Assembly (NCBI GenBank): GCA_963708645.1 | Contig: CAVPTA010000001.1 | Coordinates: 38,093 to 102,092, forward strand | DNA length: 64,000 nt | Reading direction: 5' to 3' | Origin: RYN-133 sp963708645 | GTDB taxonomy: Bacteria > Actinomycetota > Actinomycetes > Mycobacteriales > Jatrophihabitantaceae | In this document: positions 36,064 to 44,471 of the stretch, piece after piece | Position numbering within the stretch: position 1 is the first letter of the stretch | Layout: each line of letters opens with the position of its first letter | Position numbers and translations under genes: made by a program | Notes under the pieces: model-generated | Databases searched by the model: none | What the model was told of the DNA's origin: nothing | Seen by the model: only the letters and a program-made list of their open reading frames with translations

Positions 36064-37683
36064 TCAGCGAACTCGTGAAACCCGGCTCTCATCAAAGACG
36101 GGGTCGTCCGACTCGTAGACGGCACCGTCGGACCCGAAGATCAAGAATCGGTCGAGCGACCGCGCGAACCAGCGATCGTGCGTGACCGCGACGACGGTGC
36201 CTTCGTAGGCCTCGAGTGCGTCCTCGAGCGCTTCGGCACTGAGAACGTCCAGGTTGTCGGTCGGTTCGTCCAGCAACAGCAGGGTCGCTCCGGAGACCTC
36301 GAGCAACAAGATCTGGAAGCGCGCCTGCTGACCGCCGGACAACGTCCCGAACTCCTGGTCGCCCTGCTTGTCGAGCCCGTAGCGACGCAGCACCGACATC
36401 GCGCGTCCCCGATCGAGACTCGGCCGGTCATCGGCACCGGTCCACAGCAGGTCTACCGGAGTGCGGTCGACCCATTCGGGATGGACGTGGGTCTGCGCGA
36501 ACAGGCCGGGGACGACCCGCGCGCCCAGCTTCCACGCGCCGGAGTGTGCGATCGTCGCCCCGGCGAGCAGGCGCAGGAAATGCGACTTGCCCGCACCGTT
36601 CGAGCCCACGACGCCGACCCGCTCGCCGAAGAAGATTTCGGTGTCGAATGCGCGCATCAGGCCCGTCAGTTCGAGCCGTTCGCAGGTGACAGCGCGGACC
36701 CCGGTTCGGCCGCCACGCAACCGCATCGAGACCTTCTGCTCGGCGGGCTTGTCGGGTGGTGGACCGGCCGCCTCGAACTTCTCCAGTCGGGTCTGCATCG
36801 CTCTATAGCGCGAGGCCATGTCCGGGCTGATCTTGGCCTGTTGTTGCAGGGTGCGGACGAGTTCCTTGAGCCGCGCGTGCTCTTCCTCCCAGCGCCTGCG
36901 TACCTCGGCCATGCGTTCGTGCTTCGCGGCCCGCGCCTCGTGATAGGACGCAAAGCCGCCGCCGTGCACCCACGCCGTCCCACCTTCGAGCGTCACGATG
37001 CGATCGGCGACCGCAGCGAGCAACTCGCGATCGTGGCTGACGAACAACACGGTCTTGGCCGATGCCCGCAGCCGGTCTTCGAGCCAGCGCTTGCCCGGCA
37101 CGTCGAGATAGTTGTCCGGCTCGTCGAGCAGCAACACCTCGTCGCGTCCGCGCAGCAGCGTCTCGAGGGCCAGCCGTTTCTGCTCGCCGCCCGACAGCGT
37201 CGCCAGCTCGCGGTACTTGCACCGTTCGTAGGGGACGCCGAGGGCTGCAACCGTGACGGTGTCCCAGAGCACCTCGATGTCGTAACCGCCGGCGTCGCCC
37301 CAGCGTGCGAGCGCATGCGCATAGGCGAGCTGCGTGCGTTCGTCGTCGCGTTCCATCATCGCGAGCTCGCAGCGCTGCACGCCGTCCCATGCCGAACGCA
37401 CGTCGGGCGGTGCGAGCTGCACGAGAAAGTCCTGGACGGACGTGGTGTCGCGCACCGAACCGATGAATTGACGCATCACGCCGAGACCTCCGACGCGGGC
37501 GATCGAACCCTGCTGCGGAACGAGGTCGCCGGCGATCAGGCGCAGCAGTGTGGTCTTGCCGGCGCCGTTGGCACCCACGAGCGCGGTCTTGGTTGCGTCC
37601 CCGACGCGCACGTTGACATCGGCGAACAGCGACCGGCCGTCGGCCAGCGTGTGCGCGATTTCAGACAGGTCGACGTAGCCCAC
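36064..37683 (-). CDS. ABC-F type ATP-binding protein
   Basis: This 539-residue protein carries two ATP-binding cassettes and no membrane domain, the ABC-F plan. Cassette 1 has VGANGAGKTTLLRL, LSGGEQKRLALETLL and LLLDEPDNYLDVPG. Cassette 2 has VGSNGAGKSHFLRL, LSGGQQARFQILLLE and LLLDEPTDNLDVLS. A charged linker helix (KHERMAEVRRRWEEEHARLKEL) joins them. ABC-F proteins act on the ribosome, in translation control or antibiotic resistance. GTG 37683 is chosen because conserved sequence (DLSEIAHTLADGRSLFADV) begins just after it. Confidence 0.92.
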   Translation of the reverse strand: MGYVDLSEIAHTLADGRSLFADVNVRVGDATKTALVGANGAGKTTLLRLIAGDLVPQQGSIARVGGLGVMRQFIGSVRDTTSVQDFLVQLAPPDVRSAWDGVQRCELAMMERDDERTQLAYAHALARWGDAGGYDIEVLWDTVTVAALGVPYERCKYRELATLSGGEQKRLALETLLRGRDEVLLLDEPDNYLDVPGKRWLEDRLRASAKTVLFVSHDRELLAAVADRIVTLEGGTAWVHGGGFASYHEARAAKHERMAEVRRRWEEEHARLKELVRTLQQQAKISPDMASRYRAMQTRLEKFEAAGPPPDKPAEQKVSMRLRGGRTGVRAVTCERLELTGLMRAFDTEIFFGERVGVVGSNGAGKSHFLRLLAGATIAHSGAWKLGARVVPGLFAQTHVHPEWVDRTPVDLLWTGADDRPSLDRGRAMSVLRRYGLDKQGDQEFGTLSGGQQARFQILLLEVSGATLLLLDEPTDNLDVLSAEALEDALEAYEGTVVAVTHDRWFARSLDRFLIFGSDGAVYESDDPVFDESRVSRVR

Positions 37684-37756
37684 CCGGACAGTCTGCGGTG
37701 TCGGCCGCCGCTGCGCACTCGTGTTATCACCCCGGTCGAGTGCTTGAATCGCAGCT

Positions 37757-39109
37757 ATGGACGACCTGATCGCCGAGTTGCCCGAAGGTGCGGTCCTGAC
37801 CGATCGCGATGTGATCGAGCGATATCGCCGAGACTGGGCGCGCGATCCGGAGGCGGGCTGGCCGATCGCCGTGGTGCGCGCGACCTGCACCGAGGACGTG
37901 CAAGCCGTGCTGCGCTGGGCGAGCGCTCACGACACACCGGTCGTGCCCCGCGGAGCCGGATCCGGACTGTCAGGCGGCTCGACTGCAGTCGAGGGCGGCA
38001 TTGTGTTGTCGCTGGAGAAGATGCGCGCGATCCACATCGACGCGGTGTCACGAGTCGCGATCGTGCAGCCCGGTCTGCTCAACGTCGAGGTCAAGAAGGC
38101 CGCCGCCGAACACGGCCTGTGGTACCCACCGGACCCGTCCTCGTTCGAGATGTGTTCGATCGGCGGCAATGCGGCCACGAACGCCGGCGGACTGTGCTGC
38201 GTCAAGTACGGCGTCACCACCGACTACGTGCTCGGCATGCGGGTCGTGCTCGCGGACGGCACGGCACTCAAGCTCGGCGGCCCGCGCCTGAAGGACGTCG
38301 CCGGGCTGTCGCTCACAAAGCTGTTCGTCGGCTCCGAAGGGCTGCTCGGCGTGATCACCGAACTGACCCTTCGGCTCGTCCCTGCCCAGCCACCCGCATC
38401 GACCCTGGTCGCAGTGTTCCCCTCGATCGAGGCCTCGGCCGATGCCGTCCTCGCGATCACGTCGTCATTGCGGCCCTGCATGCTCGAGTTGATGGACCGC
38501 ACGTCGATCAACGCCGTCGAGGACTTCACGTCGATGGGTCTCGACCGCATGGCGGAGGCGATGCTCATCGCGCGCTCCGACGCACCCGGTGCAGCCGCCG
38601 CCGACGAGATCGCCCAGATGGAGCGGCACTGTCAGGCGCACGGCGCAAGCGATGTGTTCACGACCTCGGACGTCGATGAGGGCGAGGCATTCGCGGCGGC
38701 ACGGCGAGCGGCTTTCCCGGCGCTCGAACGGCTCGGCTCACTGCTGCTCGAGGACGTCGGCGTGGCCCTCCCGGCGCTGCCGACGCTCGTCCAGGGCATC
38801 GAGAAGATCGCCGCCGACAACGCTGTGACCATCGCGGTCGTTGCCCACGCCGGCGACGGCAACACGCACCCACTCGTGGTCTACAACGAGCAGGACGAGG
38901 ACGAGACGAAGCGCGCGTACGTCGCTTTCGGACAGGTGATGGACCTCGCGCTCGAGCTCGGCGGGACGATCACCGGCGAGCACGGCGTGGGACGGCTGAA
39001 GAAGGCCTGGTTGCCGACCTATCTCGGCGACGACGTCATGGCTCTGACACACCGCATCAAGGACGCGCTCGACCCGAAGGGCATCTTGAATCCCGGGGCT
39101 GTGCTCTGA
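37757..39109 (+). CDS. FAD-linked oxidase (glycolate oxidase GlcD/D-lactate dehydrogenase type)
   Basis: This 450-residue flavoprotein of the FAD-PCMH family has the FAD diphosphate loop VVPRGAGSGLSGGSTAVEGG, SIGGNAATNAGGLCCVKYGVT, and the C-terminal substrate segment HAGDGNTHPLVVYN with GTITGEHGVGRLKKAWL. These are characteristic of GlcD, D-lactate and D-2-hydroxyacid dehydrogenases. The exact hydroxyacid is not determined by the sequence. ATG 37757 lies 73 bases from the divergent ABC-F start. Confidence 0.9.
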   Translation: MDDLIAELPEGAVLTDRDVIERYRRDWARDPEAGWPIAVVRATCTEDVQAVLRWASAHDTPVVPRGAGSGLSGGSTAVEGGIVLSLEKMRAIHIDAVSRVAIVQPGLLNVEVKKAAAEHGLWYPPDPSSFEMCSIGGNAATNAGGLCCVKYGVTTDYVLGMRVVLADGTALKLGGPRLKDVAGLSLTKLFVGSEGLLGVITELTLRLVPAQPPASTLVAVFPSIEASADAVLAITSSLRPCMLELMDRTSINAVEDFTSMGLDRMAEAMLIARSDAPGAAAADEIAQMERHCQAHGASDVFTTSDVDEGEAFAAARRAAFPALERLGSLLLEDVGVALPALPTLVQGIEKIAADNAVTIAVVAHAGDGNTHPLVVYNEQDEDETKRAYVAFGQVMDLALELGGTITGEHGVGRLKKAWLPTYLGDDVMALTHRIKDALDPKGILNPGAVL

Positions 39110-39185
39110 CGCGAATTCTGTAGTCGATCTTGTGCGCGGACGGCTGGGAATCGACTGGGTGATCGCTTAGAGTGCATTCGCCGTG

Positions 39186-39217
39186 CCGTCCGAGCACGGT
39201 TCGCATTGTTCGGACGG
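39186..39217 (+). promoter_or_regulatory. Inverted repeat in the 5' leader of the repeat exoprotein gene
   Basis: CCGTCCGA (39186-39193) and TCGGACGG (39210-39217) are perfect complements around a 16-base loop, ending seven bases before the GTG start and overlapping its GGAG ribosome site. A possible -10 (TAGAGT, 39168-39173) precedes it. If transcribed, the hairpin would mask ribosome binding; alternatively it is an operator. Confidence 0.4.
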
Positions 39218-39223
39218 AGCACC

Positions 39224-41632
39224 GTGAACCGCACTCGTCTGGCTGCTGCCCTCGTCGCCATTCTCGCCTGCGGTGTCCTCGCCACGGTCCGCCCATCCCC
39301 CGCAGCCATCGCGACCCCGCCGGTCCAGCACGCCGGCATCGCCGGTGTGGTCACCGACGACGCCGGGCATCCACTCGCCGGCGTGCAAGTGGCCGCGCAG
39401 TCATGGATCTCGTTCGTCGGCGGCGCGGTCGCAACCACCAATGCTGCGGGTGAATTCACGCTGCACACGGGGCCGGGAACGTTCTATCTCGAGATCGCCG
39501 CGGGCCGGGCCACCGGCGGGGATTCCGACGCGACCGGCTACTACTCCCGGGGCGTGGGCAACATCCACGTACCCGTCGCGTCGATGCAGACCGGGTTCCA
39601 CGTGCGACTTCAACCGGCCGGCGCAGTTGTCGGGCGTGTGGAAGACAGCGCCGGCCACGGCTTGTCCGGGGTGGCCACGGCACTGCAGCCGGTGGTCGAC
39701 TACGTCACCGGTGACGAGTTCGGTGGCGACACAGTCAATGCGACGTTCCGTCCCTCGAGGCACGGATGGTTCACGATCACGGGGGTGGCGCCGGGGGCAT
39801 ATCAGGTGTGCACCCAGGCCGCGTACCGCCACGTGACCGGCGGAGTGAGCGACAAGCTCGGCTACACCGGGCAGTGCCGATCTGGTGCAGTGAGCGTCGC
39901 GAGCAGACGTCGTACAACAGTCGGAAGGACGCGGTTGTCTCCGGCCGGCGGTGGAGTCATCGCCGGCCGCGTCACGGGCTACGACCACGCGCCGCTGGCG
40001 CACCTCCAGGTCGAGGTCCGGGTCGCGAAGTACGACGCCGTGTACGCGACCACCGATGCGGACGGTCGCTACTGGGTGCACGGTCTGTCGGCCGGCACGC
40101 ACCGGGTGTGCTTCGCGACTGGCGGGCTCGTTGGGCGCAGCCGAACCGGCTACGCGCCGTCGTGCCGAAGCGGTGTCACCGTGCACGCCCGACGTGTGCA
40201 CCAGCTCGACACCGTCCTGTCGGCCGGCGCCGCGGTGACCGGCATCGTCTCCGGCGCCAACCGCAGCGCGCTCTCGGGCGCGCCGGTCGTGGTGCTGCGC
40301 GGTCAGGGCGCGTACGAGGGCCCGATCGTCAACACGAACGACTCGGGCCGCTATCTCGTCCGCAATCTTGCCTCGAGCCGCGAGTACGACGTCTGCGCCG
40401 AAACCGATTTCAGCACCGCGGAGGGTACGCACGATCCCACTGGCGGGGCGCCGACGTGCCTCGACCGAAACGGCTCGGGACTGACGTTGACCTCGGGCAC
40501 GACGACGCGGGCAGATCTGGCGTTGCCCGCCGCCGGCGGAGTGCGCGGAACAATCACCAAGCCCGACGGCACGCCGCTCGCCGGGGTCGAGGTCGACCTG
40601 GACGGCAACACGCAGTACGGCAATGAGGGTGAGTTCTACGCCTACACCGACAAGCACGGCCACTACCAGGCTCTCGACCTTCCCCCGGTGAAGTACGAGG
40701 TGTGCTTCTCCGACGTGTACTACTACGAGAAGTGCTACAAGACGCCGAGCGGCAGCAAGGAAATCAAGGTCACCGGCGGCGCCTTCGTCGATGGCATCGA
40801 CACGACCCTGCCGCACGTCGCGCCGCCGTCGACCGGTCTGGTCGTCGTCGACGCACACCATCGCCGCGTCGCCGGCGTGGACGCGGTGCTGTACAAGAAG
40901 TGCCGCTCGACGAACAAGAGCTGCCCACCCCAGCCGCTGCTCGGCGGCCGGGCCACGAGCCACGACGCGGTGATCACCGATGTGCACGGCCACGCCGTGC
41001 TGAGTCCGTACCACCCCGGCACGTACACGTTGTGCCTGTTCGCCTACTACGGCGCCGCGCCGGCTGTTGCCGACCGGATCGGCTACGCCGACAAGTGCGT
41101 CGCCAAGCGGGTGGTGGTCCCGAAGCACGGAACCGGCCGCACGGTTCGGGTGACGCTGCAGCGGGCCGGTGCGGTAAGTGGGATCGTGACCAACGCGCAC
41201 GGGAAGCCGCTGGCGTACACGCGCATCCACGTCGCGGGGTCGGCGGCCGAACACGTCGACACCGGTGCCGACGCCGGGCGCTACGACACCATGTCGCCGA
41301 TCCAGGATGAATACACCGACGCGAACGGCCGATTCCTGATCCGTTCGGTCACGCCCGGAACTTGGCGAGTGACCGGCGCGGGCCGCGTCATCGTGCGGGC
41401 CGGTCGGATCACGCGGAACGTGCACATCACGCTGACCGGTACGGCGGCGCGAGCAGCTCGCCCGCGCATCGCAGCACCCGAGCGAAGCGTCGAGCCACGG
41501 GCCCAGCGGCCTTCGGCGAATAGGCTGCGCACATGGCACGCCGTCCGACCCGCAGCGTCCCCACCGTCGTCGTACCGGGATGGGGCGGTTCGGGCGACGG
41601 GCACTGGCAGACCTGGCTCGAGACCGAGCTGA
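39224..41632 (+). CDS. Secreted protein with seven carboxypeptidase-regulatory-like repeats
   Basis: The start is GTG 39224, with GGAG upstream, followed by a signal peptide (NRTRLAAALVAILACGVLATV). The mature protein is a string of about seven repeats of roughly 100 residues, each opening with a G-x-V-T-x-x-x-G-x-x-L-A-G-V pattern typical of CarboxypepD_reg/CnaB-like beta-sandwiches. Most repeats carry a Cys in YxVC and a second Cys 20-30 residues later, likely a disulfide. The function is probably surface adhesion or a scaffold. The reading frame runs 100 bases into the next gene, with the last 50 residues turning Arg/Ala/Pro-rich; the true end may be earlier, masked by an indel. Confidence 0.78.
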   Translation: MNRTRLAAALVAILACGVLATVRPSPAAIATPPVQHAGIAGVVTDDAGHPLAGVQVAAQSWISFVGGAVATTNAAGEFTLHTGPGTFYLEIAAGRATGGDSDATGYYSRGVGNIHVPVASMQTGFHVRLQPAGAVVGRVEDSAGHGLSGVATALQPVVDYVTGDEFGGDTVNATFRPSRHGWFTITGVAPGAYQVCTQAAYRHVTGGVSDKLGYTGQCRSGAVSVASRRRTTVGRTRLSPAGGGVIAGRVTGYDHAPLAHLQVEVRVAKYDAVYATTDADGRYWVHGLSAGTHRVCFATGGLVGRSRTGYAPSCRSGVTVHARRVHQLDTVLSAGAAVTGIVSGANRSALSGAPVVVLRGQGAYEGPIVNTNDSGRYLVRNLASSREYDVCAETDFSTAEGTHDPTGGAPTCLDRNGSGLTLTSGTTTRADLALPAAGGVRGTITKPDGTPLAGVEVDLDGNTQYGNEGEFYAYTDKHGHYQALDLPPVKYEVCFSDVYYYEKCYKTPSGSKEIKVTGGAFVDGIDTTLPHVAPPSTGLVVVDAHHRRVAGVDAVLYKKCRSTNKSCPPQPLLGGRATSHDAVITDVHGHAVLSPYHPGTYTLCLFAYYGAAPAVADRIGYADKCVAKRVVVPKHGTGRTVRVTLQRAGAVSGIVTNAHGKPLAYTRIHVAGSAAEHVDTGADAGRYDTMSPIQDEYTDANGRFLIRSVTPGTWRVTGAGRVIVRAGRITRNVHITLTGTAARAARPRIAAPERSVEPRAQRPSANRLRTWHAVRPAASPPSSYRDGAVRATGTGRPGSRPS

Positions 41633-42120
41633 TCTCGGCGGGACGCGAGACCCGGCGGCCGGCGTTCGCCGACCTCGAGCATCCCGAGCTCAGCGACTGG
41701 CTGACCGCCCTGCGCACGGCCATCGCCGACCTGCCCGCCGACAGCTACGACGTCGTCGCCCATTCGCTGGGCGCGGTGCTCTGGCTGCACCACGTGGCCG
41801 ACCCCGGTGACAGCCCGCGCCCGGCACGGGTGCTGCTCGTCGCGCCGCCCGATCCGGGCACGACCGAGCCCGACATCGCGGCGTTCTTCCCGCCGCCGAT
41901 GGACGTCGACACGGTGCGACGCGGCGCCGACGGCACCGTGCTCGTCGGCGGCGAGGGTGACCCGTACCTGCCGCGCGGAATCGCCGAGGCCTACGGACGT
42001 CCGCTGATGATCGCGACGACCGTGATCGAGGGCGGCGGGCACCTCAATGTTGAGTCAGGCCACGGCGCTTGGCCGGCTGTGCTCGACTGGTGCGGCCGCG
42101 ACAACTTGGCTTTCTACTGA
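41533..42120 (+). CDS. RBBP9/YdeN-type serine hydrolase
   Basis: This 195-residue alpha/beta hydrolase has TVVVPGWGGSGDGHWQTWLE at the N-terminus (oxyanion region), nucleophile elbow VVAHSLGAVLWLHH, and the C-terminal catalytic His in EGGGHLNVESGHG, as in the RBBP9/YdeN family. The substrate is unknown. The start overlaps the end of the preceding reading frame by 100 bases. The last 66 bases overlap the convergent sterol-desaturase gene. Confidence 0.85.
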   Translation: MARRPTRSVPTVVVPGWGGSGDGHWQTWLETELISAGRETRRPAFADLEHPELSDWLTALRTAIADLPADSYDVVAHSLGAVLWLHHVADPGDSPRPARVLLVAPPDPGTTEPDIAAFFPPPMDVDTVRRGADGTVLVGGEGDPYLPRGIAEAYGRPLMIATTVIEGGGHLNVESGHGAWPAVLDWCGRDNLAFY

Positions 42121-42960
42121 CCGTCCGGGCGGCCCGAACACAACCCCGAGCCGGTCGCGAACGCCGCGCGAGCGACACAGGTCGCGCCACATCTGCGCGT
42201 ACTCGTGGTACTGCAGCCGGAACGGATTGGCCGTGTCGTAATTCTTGGTCAGCCCGTAGGTCGGCCGGTGAGTTTCTTCGGCGTACGTGCCGAACATGCG
42301 ATCCCAGATAATCAGGATCCCTGCATAGTTCTTGTCGAGATAGTCCTTGTCGCTCGCGTGGTGCACGCGGTGGTGCGACGGGGTGTTGAACACGAACTCG
42401 ATCGCGGTCGGCAGCCGTCCGATGCGTTCGGTGTGCACGAAGAACTGGAAGATCAGGTTGATCGAGAACGCGAAGAAGATCAACCACGGTGGCACACCGA
42501 TCAGTGGCAGCGGCACCCAGAACAGCAGCTCGAACCACGGATTCCATTTCTGCCGCACGGCCGTCGTCAGGTTGAAGTACTGACTGTTGTGATGCGCCTG
42601 GTGGCCGGCCCACATGATGCGCACCCGGTGCGACGCGCGATGGTAGGTGTACCAGACCAGGTCGACGAGCAGCAGCACGAACACCCACGTGTACCAGCGA
42701 TGCGTGTCGAGACGCAGGGGCGTGAGCGCGAACAGGGCGGCGTAACCGACGAGCGCAAGGATGCGCGCCCCGCTGTTGACCACCAGCGAACCGAGCCCGG
42801 CGAGGATGCTCGCCCTGCTGTCGCGGTACTCGACGCCGCGGTACCGCTCGGGCTCCACGTCGGCGAGGGCGCGCAGCGACACGATCTCGAGTGCCATGAA
42901 CGCGACGAAGAACGGGATCGCGTAGGTCAGCGGATCGTGCATCGCGTTGGGGATGACCAT
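42055..42960 (-). CDS. Sterol desaturase/fatty acid hydroxylase family membrane protein
   Basis: This di-iron membrane enzyme has the histidine clusters HRASH, HQAHH and HRVHH (with HHRVHHASDKDYLDKNYAG) and about four to five hydrophobic helices, as in the fatty acid hydroxylase superfamily. It should hydroxylate or desaturate a lipid or sterol-like substrate. ATG 42960 gives 301 residues; an ATG at 42942 is also possible. It is divergent from a TetR gene with a 22-base palindrome between them, so it is probably the TetR target. Its 3' end overlaps the convergent hydrolase by 66 bases. Confidence 0.88.
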   Translation of the reverse strand: MVIPNAMHDPLTYAIPFFVAFMALEIVSLRALADVEPERYRGVEYRDSRASILAGLGSLVVNSGARILALVGYAALFALTPLRLDTHRWYTWVFVLLLVDLVWYTYHRASHRVRIMWAGHQAHHNSQYFNLTTAVRQKWNPWFELLFWVPLPLIGVPPWLIFFAFSINLIFQFFVHTERIGRLPTAIEFVFNTPSHHRVHHASDKDYLDKNYAGILIIWDRMFGTYAEETHRPTYGLTKNYDTANPFRLQYHEYAQMWRDLCRSRGVRDRLGVVFGPPGRSVESQVVAAAPVEHSRPSAVA

Positions 42961-43025
42961 CAGCGCGGCCAGGCTCGGCAGCGCGGCCCCGCGAAGCGTC
43001 GGCCTGCGTTCACTCCGGTTACCAC

Positions 43026-43047
43026 GAACTGACCCTAGGGTAAGTTC
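43026..43047. promoter_or_regulatory. 22-bp palindromic operator between TetR and desaturase genes
   Basis: GAACT, one base, ACCCTAGGGT, one base, AGTTC form a dyad that is perfect except for the two single-base spacers. It ends six bases before the TetR GTG and lies 66 bases from the desaturase ATG. TAGGGT (43036-43041) could be a -10 for a leaderless TetR transcript. The arrangement is typical for TetR autoregulation and control of the divergent gene. Confidence 0.75.
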
Positions 43048-43053
43048 GAGATC

Positions 43054-43656
43054 GTGTCGAGTGCAGCGATCGGGACCAAGGGCGTCCCTCGTCCCGAACG
43101 CGAGCGCCAGATCGTGGCCGCGGCGGTCGAGGAATTCGCCGCAAGTGGCTACGCCGCCGCATCGGTCGCGTCGGTCGCCGCCAACGCCGGCATCTCGAAG
43201 CCACTGATCTACCAGTACTTCGGTTCGAAGGACGGCCTGTTTCTCGCGGCCCTGCACGACGTCGCCGGGCCGATGCTCGAGCGACTCGAGATCGCATGGT
43301 CGCAGGAGGACGACTCGCTGCTGTCGCGGGTCGCGACGCTCGGCGCAGTGTTCGAGTCGCTCGAGCCGCAGCGGGTTGCGTGGAAGATGCTCTTCGACGA
43401 GTCGATGCCCGACACGGGTCCGATCGCTGACGCCGCGTGGGAGTACCGCGGCCGCACGCTACAAGTGACGGTGAGCGGCTCGCAGCGCTTCCTTGCCGCT
43501 CGGGACATTCACGACGACCTCGACACGTCCGCCCTGGGCGCTGTATGGATGGGTCTGGTCAACTCACTCGTGACGTGGTGGCTCGATCATCCCGAGGTCA
43601 CCGCGGCGCAGATGACCGAGCGCTGCGCACGCCTCATGGCCGCGGTCGTCACATGA
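43054..43656 (+). CDS. TetR family transcriptional regulator (desaturase-linked)
   Basis: This 200-residue repressor has an N-terminal helix-turn-helix domain (RQIVAAAVEEFAASGYAAAS, then VAANAGISKPLIYQYFGSKDGLF), a strong match to the TetR consensus, and a helical ligand domain. GTG 43054 is the start; there is no clear ribosome site before it, and the operator lies immediately upstream, so the mRNA may be leaderless. Its stop overlaps the convergent gene by eight bases. The probable target is the divergent sterol-desaturase gene. Confidence 0.9.
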   Translation: MSSAAIGTKGVPRPERERQIVAAAVEEFAASGYAAASVASVAANAGISKPLIYQYFGSKDGLFLAALHDVAGPMLERLEIAWSQEDDSLLSRVATLGAVFESLEPQRVAWKMLFDESMPDTGPIADAAWEYRGRTLQVTVSGSQRFLAARDIHDDLDTSALGAVWMGLVNSLVTWWLDHPEVTAAQMTERCARLMAAVVT

Positions 43657-44056
43657 CCCCACCGTTGAGCTGACCGCCCCAGACGTTGCCGGCAACATTG
43701 TCGCCGTCCCATTTGCGTTCGAACTCGTACTGGTCGTCGCCGCAGCGACGGCAGCGTTGGTAGACGTCGCCGTCGGTATTCACGCAGCGGACACGGAAGT
43801 GCAGATGCAGCCGGCACAACAGCGGTTTGTGCACCAGCGAGAAGTCGCGCTGATCGACCGGCACCTCGTCGCCTGCCACGGCCGCACGCAACGCGAACGC
43901 ATCGACGAGGATTCCCACTGCGAACCGCAGCCGCGCTCGTCGATCGAACACATGCAGATCCGCGAGGAACTCCTGCCGGTAGCGTTCACGCACCGGACCC
44001 GCCGGCAGCGCCAGCGTCGCCGCCCGGACGATCACCGAGCTCAGTGCACGCGCCAT
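43649..44056 (-). CDS. PadR-linked Cys/His metal-site protein (paralogue 2)
   Basis: This 135-residue protein has an N-terminal helix-rich segment LALPAGPVRERYRQEFLADL, a hydrophobic stretch at about 43-60, and a putative metal site C81-x2-H84-x-H86-x4-C91-x10-C102-x2-C105 (VHKPLLCRLHLHFRVRC, RCRRCGDDQYEFER). The upstream gene has the same spacing and clear homology, so the pair arose by tandem duplication. GAGGAGG lies five bases before ATG 44056. The Cys/His block resembles a zinc ribbon; I recognise no named family. Confidence 0.72.
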   Translation of the reverse strand: MARALSSVIVRAATLALPAGPVRERYRQEFLADLHVFDRRARLRFAVGILVDAFALRAAVAGDEVPVDQRDFSLVHKPLLCRLHLHFRVRCVNTDGDVYQRCRRCGDDQYEFERKWDGDNVAGNVWGGQLNGGVM

Positions 44057-44066
44057 GGTCACCTCC

Positions 44067-44471
44067 TCAGAACGAATTGGAGCCGCCGTAGCCGCCGATG
44101 ATGTTCGCGGCCAGCGCGCCGGCGACGTTGGACGGGTCGCGATTGCGGGCGAAGTCGTACTGGTCGTCGCCGCAGCGGTGGCATCGGTAATAGATGGCGC
44201 GGTCCTCGTTGAGGCACCGGACACGGAAGTGCATATGCAGTCGGCACAGAATCGGTTTGTGCATGCGCGAGAAGTCGCGTTCGGCAACCGGAACACTTTG
44301 GTCGCCGACCGTCATGCGCAGCGCGAGCACCTGCGTCAGCACGCCGATCGAGAAGCGCAGACGCGCGCCTCGCCTGAAACTGTGCAGTTCGGCGAGGAAC
44401 TCCTGGCGATAACGCTCGCGCGGTTCGCCGGCCGGCAGCGCGCGGGCAGCGAGCCTGACTAGAGCGCTCAT
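44067..44471 (-). CDS. PadR-linked Cys/His metal-site protein (paralogue 1)
   Basis: This 134-residue product has the same plan as its downstream neighbour: AARALPAGEPRERYRQEFLAEL at the N-terminus, a hydrophobic segment, then C76-x2-H79-x-H81-x4-C86-x10-C97-x2-C100 (HKPILCRLHMHFRVRC, RCHRCGDDQYDF) and a Gly/Ala-rich end. The ATG overlaps the PadR stop (ATGA), so PadR and both paralogues form one operon. The N-terminal RERYRQEFLAEL resembles prefix segments of other PadR-associated membrane proteins. Function unknown; a metal-binding membrane-associated role is inference. Confidence 0.72.
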   Translation of the reverse strand: MSALVRLAARALPAGEPRERYRQEFLAELHSFRRGARLRFSIGVLTQVLALRMTVGDQSVPVAERDFSRMHKPILCRLHMHFRVRCLNEDRAIYYRCHRCGDDQYDFARNRDPSNVAGALAANIIGGYGGSNSF

